DNA of 9,751 nucleotides from CAKOTZ01 sp964489885 (GTDB lineage: Bacteria > Bacillota > Clostridia > TANB77 > CAG-508). The stretch lies in assembly GCA_964489885.1 (NCBI GenBank), contig CAZAZX010000021.1, positions 1-9,751 on the forward strand, in the 5' to 3' direction. Positions within the stretch are counted from its first letter, which is position 1. Each line of letters opens with the position of its first letter. The notes beneath the pieces were generated by a model. The model ran no database searches and had not been told where the DNA came from. It saw only the letters and a program-made list of their open reading frames with translations. Positions 6,381-9,751 of this stretch are shown in pieces. The translations under genes were made by a program, and so were the position numbers.

Positions 6381-9017
6381 TTATTTTGCTATTTTTCTAA
6401 CTAATGCTTTGTGTATTTCAGTTATTGGTATAATTAAGAATGCTAAACCTAATCCAATTAAAAACTCTTTTAATGAGATTGGATTAAATTCAAATACATT
6501 TGATAAAAATGGAACATATATTACCATAAGTGTTAACAATATTGTTATTATTACAGAACCTACAAGCCACCAATTCATGTTTTTCATAGTAAATATTGAG
6601 TTATTTTGGCTTCTCATTGAAACTGCATAAAACATTTCTATAAAATTTGCAACTAAAAATGCCATTGTGACTCCATCTTTTGATTCATATATTCCATAAT
6701 TACCTGTTTCAATATATTGTCCAATAAAGAAAGCACAAATAACTATTAATGCCATAATAAGTCCATGAATCACAATTGAAGTTCCAGCGCCATGAGCTAA
6801 AACACTTTCTGTAGATTTACGTGGCTTTTTCTTCATTAGTTTTCCTTCTGCTTTTTCCATTCCAAGCGCCAAGCCTGGAGTTGAATCTGTTACCATGTTA
6901 ATCCATAATAATTGTGCAGGTGTTACAATTGTTATTCCAAGCATTGATGCAATAAATACATATATTACCTCAGCAACATTTGTTGATAGTTGAAATTGTA
7001 GTACTTTTCTAATATTGTCATATATTTTTCTTCCTTCTTCAACCGCATTTACTATTGTTGCAAAGTTATCATCAGCTAAAACCATATCAGAAGCAGATTT
7101 TGTTACATCTGTCCCTGTTATTCCCATACTTATACCAATATCTGCCGATTTAATTGAAGGAGCATCATTTACGCCATCACCCGTCATAGCAACAATGTTT
7201 TCTTGTTGCTTTAAACAGTTTACTATTTTTGTTTTATGTTCTGGTTGAACTCTTGCAAAAACAGAATGTTCATTTATACATTTAATAAGTTCTTCCCCTT
7301 CTAAATTATTAATTTCTTGTCCAGTTATTGCTTGTGAAGAATCTGTTATTATTCCTATTTTTTTACCAATAGCAGCTGCTGTATCTATGTGGTCTCCAGT
7401 AATCATAATAACTCTTATTCCTGCGCTCTTGCAGTTCTTAACAGCATCTAAAACTTCTTCACGACAAGGATCTATCATTCCCACAAATCCTAAAAATATT
7501 AGGTCTTTTTCGATATAATCAACATCGTAGTTTTCTGGTTCTTTGTCATAAACTTTATACGCAGCACTTAAAACCCTTAAGGCTTCATCTGCAAATTCCT
7601 TATTATTTTTCATAATTTTATTTTTTACTTCTTCTGTAAGTTTTTCAATATCGCCATTTGAATTTACATAATATGTTGATTTTGATAAAAGAGATTCCAC
7701 AGCACCTTTTGTATACTGTATTATTTTTCCATCTGGAGTTTTATGAATAGTAGACATCATTTTCCTAACAGAATCAAATGGTGCCTCACCTATTCTTGGG
7801 TATTCTTTTTCAAGTTCATTTTTTGGAAGTCCAATATAGTTTGCATAATTAACAAGTGCTGCTTCTGTTGGTTCGCCCTTTGCCCAACCATCAACCAATT
7901 TTGCATCATTGCATAAGGCAAAAGCTTGTGCCATAAGTTTTTCGTTATTTGAACTGTGTTTTACAACTGTCATTTTATTTTGCGTAAGTGTTCCTGTTTT
8001 ATCTGTACATATTACTTGTGTACAGCCTAAAGTTTCGACTGCACTAATTTTACGAATCAGTGCATTTCTCTTAGCCATTGCGGTTACACCAATTGAAAGA
8101 ATTATTGTTACAACAGCAGGTAATCCTTCTGGAATTGCAGCAACTGCAAGTGCAACTGCAACTAAAAATGTATTTAAAATATGTTCTCCTGTAATGCTTC
8201 CTGTTTTAATTAAGCCAACCGCAAATACGACAATACTTATGAAAATTACTATTTTTGTTAAAAGCCTTGATATTTCTGCCATTTTTTCTTGTAATGGAGT
8301 CTTTTCTTCTATTGTATTTTGTAATGCTGTAGCAATTTTACCCATTTCAGTATCCATACCTTTTGCAACAACAACAGCTTTTCCTCTACCATAAACTATA
8401 GAACTTCCACTATATAGCATATTTGTCCTGTCTCCAAGTGGTATGTCCAATGTATTATCTTTAATATTTATTAAATCTATTATTTTATTTACTGGAACTG
8501 ATTCTCCTGTTAAAGCGGCTTCTTCTGCCTTTAAACTGTGTGCTTCAATAATTCTACAATCAGCTGGAACACTATCTCCTGCTTCTAAAACAACTACATC
8601 TCCTAAAACTAATTCTTCGCTTTTTACAGTTTTAATAACACCATCTCTTATAACCTTTGATGTTGCCTTAGTCATCTCTTTTAATGATTCAATAGCATTT
8701 TCAGCCTTATTTTCCTGTACCATACTTAATATAGTGTTAATAATAACTACTACCAAAATTATTATTACATCAGAAAAAGAATCATGGCTTATTATTGATG
8801 TAACAAGTGAGATTAAAGCAGCTCCAAGTAACAATATTATCATAGGGTCTAAAAGAGATTTAAAAAATTTCTTTACTAAACCTTCTTTTGGAGGATCATC
8901 TAGTTTGTTTAATCCAAATTTATTAAGCCTTTCTTTTGCTTCTTTTTCAGTTAATCCATTAGCTGTAGTATTTAATTCATTTAAAGTTTCATCGACCGTT
9001 TTTAAATATTCTTTCAT
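6381..9017 (-). CDS. Calcium-transporting P-type ATPase (SERCA-like, type II)
   Basis: An 878-residue full-length cation pump of the plasma membrane that exports Ca2+ using ATP. Order of parts: N-terminal cation-ATPase domain (about 1-45), M1-M2 (55-100), actuator domain with TGES (170-173), M3-M4 with PEGLP (296-300), the phosphorylated Asp339 in CTDKTGTLT, nucleotide-binding KGA (437-439), the hinge DPCRE (516-520), TGD (540-542), TGDGVNDAP (612-620), then M5-M10. Ion-binding residues match SERCA: Glu297 in M4, Asn680 and Glu683 in M5 (LSTNVAEV), Asn707, Thr710 and Asp711 in M6 (WINMVTDSTPG). Presence of both M5 residues argues for two Ca2+ sites rather than the single site of plasma-membrane-type pumps. 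The ATG has AAAGGAG five bases upstream. It is a single-gene transcript between the promoter at 9054-9081 and the terminator at 6328-6361. Mn2+ or another divalent ion as substrate cannot be excluded. Confidence 0.95.
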   Translation of the reverse strand: MKEYLKTVDETLNELNTTANGLTEKEAKERLNKFGLNKLDDPPKEGLVKKFFKSLLDPMIILLLGAALISLVTSIISHDSFSDVIIILVVVIINTILSMVQENKAENAIESLKEMTKATSKVIRDGVIKTVKSEELVLGDVVVLEAGDSVPADCRIIEAHSLKAEEAALTGESVPVNKIIDLINIKDNTLDIPLGDRTNMLYSGSSIVYGRGKAVVVAKGMDTEMGKIATALQNTIEEKTPLQEKMAEISRLLTKIVIFISIVVFAVGLIKTGSITGEHILNTFLVAVALAVAAIPEGLPAVVTIILSIGVTAMAKRNALIRKISAVETLGCTQVICTDKTGTLTQNKMTVVKHSSNNEKLMAQAFALCNDAKLVDGWAKGEPTEAALVNYANYIGLPKNELEKEYPRIGEAPFDSVRKMMSTIHKTPDGKIIQYTKGAVESLLSKSTYYVNSNGDIEKLTEEVKNKIMKNNKEFADEALRVLSAAYKVYDKEPENYDVDYIEKDLIFLGFVGMIDPCREEVLDAVKNCKSAGIRVIMITGDHIDTAAAIGKKIGIITDSSQAITGQEINNLEGEELIKCINEHSVFARVQPEHKTKIVNCLKQQENIVAMTGDGVNDAPSIKSADIGISMGITGTDVTKSASDMVLADDNFATIVNAVEEGRKIYDNIRKVLQFQLSTNVAEVIYVFIASMLGITIVTPAQLLWINMVTDSTPGLALGMEKAEGKLMKKKPRKSTESVLAHGAGTSIVIHGLIMALIVICAFFIGQYIETGNYGIYESKDGVTMAFLVANFIEMFYAVSMRSQNNSIFTMKNMNWWLVGSVIITILLTLMVIYVPFLSNVFEFNPISLKEFLIGLGLAFLIIPITEIHKALVRKIAK

Positions 9018-9053
9018 AAGTACTCCTTTATAGCTTTTTAATTTACAAATTTA

Positions 9054-9081
9054 ATAATATAGATGATTTCCACATTTTCAA
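9054..9081 (-). promoter_or_regulatory. Predicted promoter of the Ca2+ ATPase gene
   Basis: On the minus strand TTGAAA (9076-9081), a 16-base spacer and TATTAT (9054-9059) each match consensus at five of six positions. The start would be near 9047, giving a 30-base leader with AAAGGAG before the ATG. A second TATAAT lies further upstream but lacks a recognisable -35 box. Confidence 0.6.
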
Positions 9082-9171
9082 TATAACATATTGTATATTA
9101 TATTCCATTATTTTTTGCTCTAATCATCTTTTTTAAACATTACATATCATTTTTATATAAATAAAAACCCA

Positions 9172-9195
9172 TTAAAGATTATAAATTATCTTTAA
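9172..9195. repeat. Short AT-rich inverted repeat
   Basis: TTAAAGAT (9172-9179) and ATCTTTAA (9188-9195) are perfect inverted arms around an 8-base gap. On the minus strand TGGGTTTTTA follows, so it could be a weak terminator for leftward transcripts, but the stem is weak and the T-run is set back by four bases. Confidence 0.35.
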
Positions 9196-9220
9196 GCTAA
9201 AAGTCAATCAAATTGGTTAA

Positions 9221-9241
9221 TTGTAATATTTTTGTAATATT
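9221..9241. repeat. Two near-tandem copies of TTGTAATATT
   Basis: TTGTAATATT occurs at 9221-9230 and 9232-9241, a period of 11 bases, about one helical turn, just upstream of the plus-strand promoter at 9265. It could be a regulator or UP-like element, or simply AT-rich slippage. Confidence 0.35.
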
Positions 9242-9264
9242 ATCTAAAATTTTAGAATGTTCAC

Positions 9265-9293
9265 TTGTATTTAAGACAAAAATGTTGTAGAAT
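9265..9293 (+). promoter_or_regulatory. Predicted promoter of the small plus-strand ORF
   Basis: TTGTAT (9265-9270), a 17-base spacer and TAGAAT (9288-9293). The -10 differs from consensus at one position, the -35 only at its second half. The start would be near 9300, giving a leader of about 55 bases and, with the terminator at 9503-9535, an mRNA of about 235 bases. This is the only plus-strand gene promoter I can support in the window. Confidence 0.55.
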
Positions 9294-9311
9294 ATGGCCA
9301 ACCTTACGCTA

Positions 9312-9347
9312 AGAAAGGCTAGCCCTTTCTAAAGGGCAGAAAGGGGG
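9312..9347 (+). promoter_or_regulatory. Leader with mutually exclusive stems, one sequestering the SD
   Basis: The segment CCCTTTCT (9323-9330) can pair in three ways: with AGAAAGG upstream (9312-9318), with AAGGGC just downstream (as GCCCTT 9322-9327 with 9332-9337), or with AGAAAGGG (9338-9345), which contains most of the SD AAGGGGG (9341-9347). The third fold is an 8-bp stem that would hide the ribosome binding site; the first would free it. The layout resembles a translational on/off leader. Which fold wins is not calculated. Confidence 0.55.
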
Positions 9348-9369
9348 ACTAAAATTGAACAACTGCGAT
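9347..9369 (+). repeat. Direct repeat copy 1, over the small ORF's start codon
   Basis: A 23-base segment running from the last G of the SD through the TTG start to codon 5; its shared core is ATTGAACAACTGCGAT. It recurs at 9573-9594 with one A fewer. Because copy 2 is transcribed leftward into the short RNA, that RNA is complementary to this start region. Confidence 0.9.
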
Positions 9370-9495
9370 CTAGTTTTGCATTTTGTAGATAAATACATAG
9401 CAGAAAGAGAAAAAAACATCTTATTACAACAAAAGTTAGAACAACAAAAAGAAATGCAAAATAACACCAATGTTAAGACTAATAAAAAGCAGTAA
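9355..9495 (+). CDS. 46-aa Gln/Lys-rich small protein under antisense control (candidate toxin)
   Basis: Not a family I recognise. The frame opens with TTG at 9355, seven bases after the strong SD AAGGGGG (9341-9347), and closes with TAA at 9493-9495; there is no ATG before it in frame (the upstream stop is at 9310). The 46 residues begin MNNCDLVLHFVDKYIAE, followed by EREKNILLQQKLEQQKEMQ, a likely amphipathic or coiled-coil helix, and a polar, basic tail ending KTNKKQ. It has one cysteine (Cys4) and no membrane segment or signal peptide, so it differs from hydrophobic Fst- or Hok-type toxins. It has its own promoter, an SD-sequestering leader, a terminator four to five bases downstream of the stop region, and a convergent RNA complementary to its start. 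That context, not the protein, suggests a tightly controlled and possibly toxic product. A regulatory or RNA-binding peptide is an alternative. Confidence 0.7.
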   Translation: MNNCDLVLHFVDKYIAEREKNILLQQKLEQQKEMQNNTNVKTNKKQ

Positions 9496-9502
9496 TTAGT
9501 CG

Positions 9503-9535
9503 ATAGAGCGGATTCGTGGTCTGCTCTATTTTTTT
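9503..9535 (+). terminator. Terminator of the small-ORF mRNA, loop TTCGTGG
   Basis: A 10-bp stem (9503-9512 with 9520-9529, one G-T pair) closes the 7-base loop TTCGTGG (9513-9519) and continues into seven T residues (9529-9535). It is preceded directly by AATTAGTCG (9494-9502). The loop begins with TTCG, fitting the YUNR U-turn motif that speeds pairing of antisense RNAs. Confidence 0.85.
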
Positions 9536-9539
9536 GAGC

Positions 9540-9571
9540 AAAAAAATATCTGTGTATTCGTGGTACACAGA
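9540..9571 (-). terminator. Terminator of the antisense RNA, loop complementary to the mRNA terminator loop
   Basis: On the minus strand an 8-bp perfect stem (9564-9571 with 9549-9556) closes the loop CCACGAA (9557-9563) and is followed by TA and seven T residues (9540-9546). The stem sequence differs from that of the facing terminator, yet the plus-strand loop is identical (TTCGTGG), so the two RNAs have fully complementary loops. Confidence 0.82.
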
Positions 9572-9572
9572 C

Positions 9573-9594
9573 GACTAAATTGAACAACTGCGAT
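9573..9594 (+). repeat. Direct repeat copy 2, inside the antisense RNA gene
   Basis: A 22-base copy of the repeat at 9347-9369, differing only by one missing A in the A-run. No SD precedes this copy and the frame after it ends within 15 codons, so it is not a second gene. It supplies the pairing segment of the leftward RNA. Confidence 0.9.
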
Positions 9595-9620
9595 TCAATG
9601 TTCATTTATTTTGTAACTAC

Positions 9621-9649
9621 ATAATAACATATTATTTTACATTTGTCAA
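9621..9649 (-). promoter_or_regulatory. Strong promoter of the antisense RNA
   Basis: On the minus strand a perfect TTGACA (9644-9649), 17-base spacer, TG at the extended -10 position and TATTAT (9621-9626, one mismatch). It is the best promoter in the window and clearly stronger on paper than that of the facing mRNA, as expected where a short-lived antisense RNA must stay in excess. The start is near 9614. Confidence 0.8.
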
Positions 9650-9699
9650 AATTTAATTCTTCAAATTTTTAATATATGTTATCAGAACGAGTTTATATT

Positions 9700-9727
9700 A
9701 TTATATTCAAATTTTAGGAAAAGTCAA
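9700..9727 (-). promoter_or_regulatory. Second leftward promoter upstream of the antisense RNA
   Basis: On the minus strand TTGACT (9722-9727), a 16-base spacer and a perfect TATAAT (9700-9705), with a start near 9693. It would yield a version of the antisense RNA longer by about 80 bases. No coding frame follows it before the antisense RNA. Confidence 0.5.
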
Positions 9728-9751
9728 TAATCTGGCTTTATTTTTTATTTT
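9720..9751 (+). terminator. Possible plus-strand terminator at the window edge
   Basis: AAAGTC (9720-9725) and GGCTTT (9734-9739) form a 6-bp stem with one G-T pair around an 8-base loop, followed by a T-rich stretch that runs off the window. It could catch read-through of the small-ORF mRNA. It overlaps the -35 box of the second leftward promoter, so it may be fortuitous. Confidence 0.3.

Larger units (their letters stand above)
9018..9354. other. AT-rich divergent intergenic region
   Basis: Between the ATPase start and the small plus-strand ORF there are 337 bases with no coding frame. They hold the ATPase promoter (minus), a weak AT-rich inverted repeat, a short tandem repeat, the plus-strand promoter at 9265-9293 and the structured leader of the small ORF, each listed separately. 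Confidence 0.6.
9540..9614 (-). ncRNA. Candidate antisense RNA (about 75 nt) targeting the small ORF
   Basis: The RNA is predicted from a near-consensus promoter (9621-9649) to the terminator at 9540-9571. Its 5' part can form a hairpin, ATTGAA/TTCAAT (9594-9599 with 9579-9584) around a 9-base loop that is complementary to codons 2-5 of the small ORF. Next comes AATTTAGTCG, then the terminator hairpin with loop CCACGAA. Over positions 9573-9594 it is complementary to the small ORF's start region with one bulged base. An ATG at 9605 has no SD and opens a frame that merely runs back through the module, so I treat the RNA as noncoding. The roles of RNA II of pAD1 par and other type I antitoxins fit. 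The exact ends are inferred. Confidence 0.68.

Noticed and set aside
7909..9033. Long plus-strand frames of 161 and 196 codons opposite the ATPase gene
   Set aside because: They are reverse-strand shadows of a well-conserved pump gene, without SD or promoter and with no recognisable motifs. The same holds for the plus-strand frames at 1624-1894, 2408-2734, 3416-3691, 6409-6630 and 7015-7248.
9172..9195. Inverted repeat as a firm terminator
   Set aside because: The stem is almost all A-T and the T-run is offset; kept only as a low-confidence repeat.
9294..9332. 12-codon ATG-started leader peptide before the small ORF
   Set aside because: The ATG at 9294 overlaps the end of the predicted -10 box, so it would lie upstream of the transcript start, and no SD precedes it.
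9503..9571. Tandem hairpins as a guanidine-II (mini-ykkC) riboswitch
   Set aside because: That class also has two hairpins with like loops, but its loops carry ACGR. Here the loops are UUCGUGG, each stem ends in a T-run on the opposite strand, and no transporter or carboxylase gene follows.
9347..9594. CRISPR array, integron attC site or IS200/IS605 end
   Set aside because: Only two repeat copies 226 bases apart with coding DNA between; no attC core motifs in the proper places; no transposase, integrase or cas gene in the window.
9309..9605. 98-aa minus-strand frame across the small-ORF module
   Set aside because: Its ATG (9605) has no SD, it runs through a terminator, the opposite small ORF and its leader, and its sequence is a cysteine/phenylalanine-rich mirror of AT-rich DNA. 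The start merely lies in the antisense RNA.

Overview
The window is strongly AT-rich, uses the standard bacterial code (TGG for Trp, TGA as a stop) and has purine-rich Shine-Dalgarno (SD) sites and TTGACA/TATAAT-type promoters. The protein families (SERCA-type Ca2+ ATPase, Lgt, thioredoxin reductase, long-form alanyl-tRNA editing protein, a SpoVK/CbxX-like protein) fit a low-GC Bacillota, probably a clostridium-like lineage. I cannot name the genus. Every conventional gene lies on the minus strand, so the text reads from right to left.

Right to left: a SERCA-like Ca2+ P-type ATPase (6381-9017) has its own promoter and a strong terminator (6328-6361). Next comes a tight row of housekeeping genes: lgt (5413-6252), an AlaX/DHHA1 alanyl-tRNA editing gene (start best at 5331) whose last residues are thrown out of frame by one extra base near 4260, trxB (3259-4152) and an unrecognised 84-aa protein (3000-3254). 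A new extended -10 promoter (2950-2978) then drives a two-gene unit: a leucine-rich-repeat-like protein translationally overlapped with a transglutaminase/protease-like protein with an intact Cys-His-Asp triad, ended by a terminator at 1013-1041. The last gene (31-867) looks like a SpoVK/CbxX-type AAA+ protein that has lost its nucleotide-binding motifs.

The most interesting stretch is the apparently empty end, 9265-9649. A plus-strand promoter leads to a 46-aa, TTG-started, Gln/Lys-rich small ORF (9355-9495) with a strong SD that the leader can sequester, ending in a terminator hairpin. Facing it, a near-consensus minus-strand promoter makes a short RNA of about 75 nt ending in its own terminator. 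A 22/23-bp direct repeat makes that short RNA complementary to the start region of the small ORF. The two terminators have unrelated stems but the same 7-nt loop sequence, so the two RNAs carry perfectly complementary loops. This is the logic of a convergent antisense-RNA system such as the par (RNA I/RNA II, Fst) type I toxin-antitoxin locus of enterococcal plasmid pAD1. Here the protein is not a hydrophobic Fst-like peptide and each RNA has its own terminator. I read it as a candidate new antisense-controlled small-protein (possibly type I toxin-antitoxin) module. The architecture is seen in the sequence; toxicity and function are inference.
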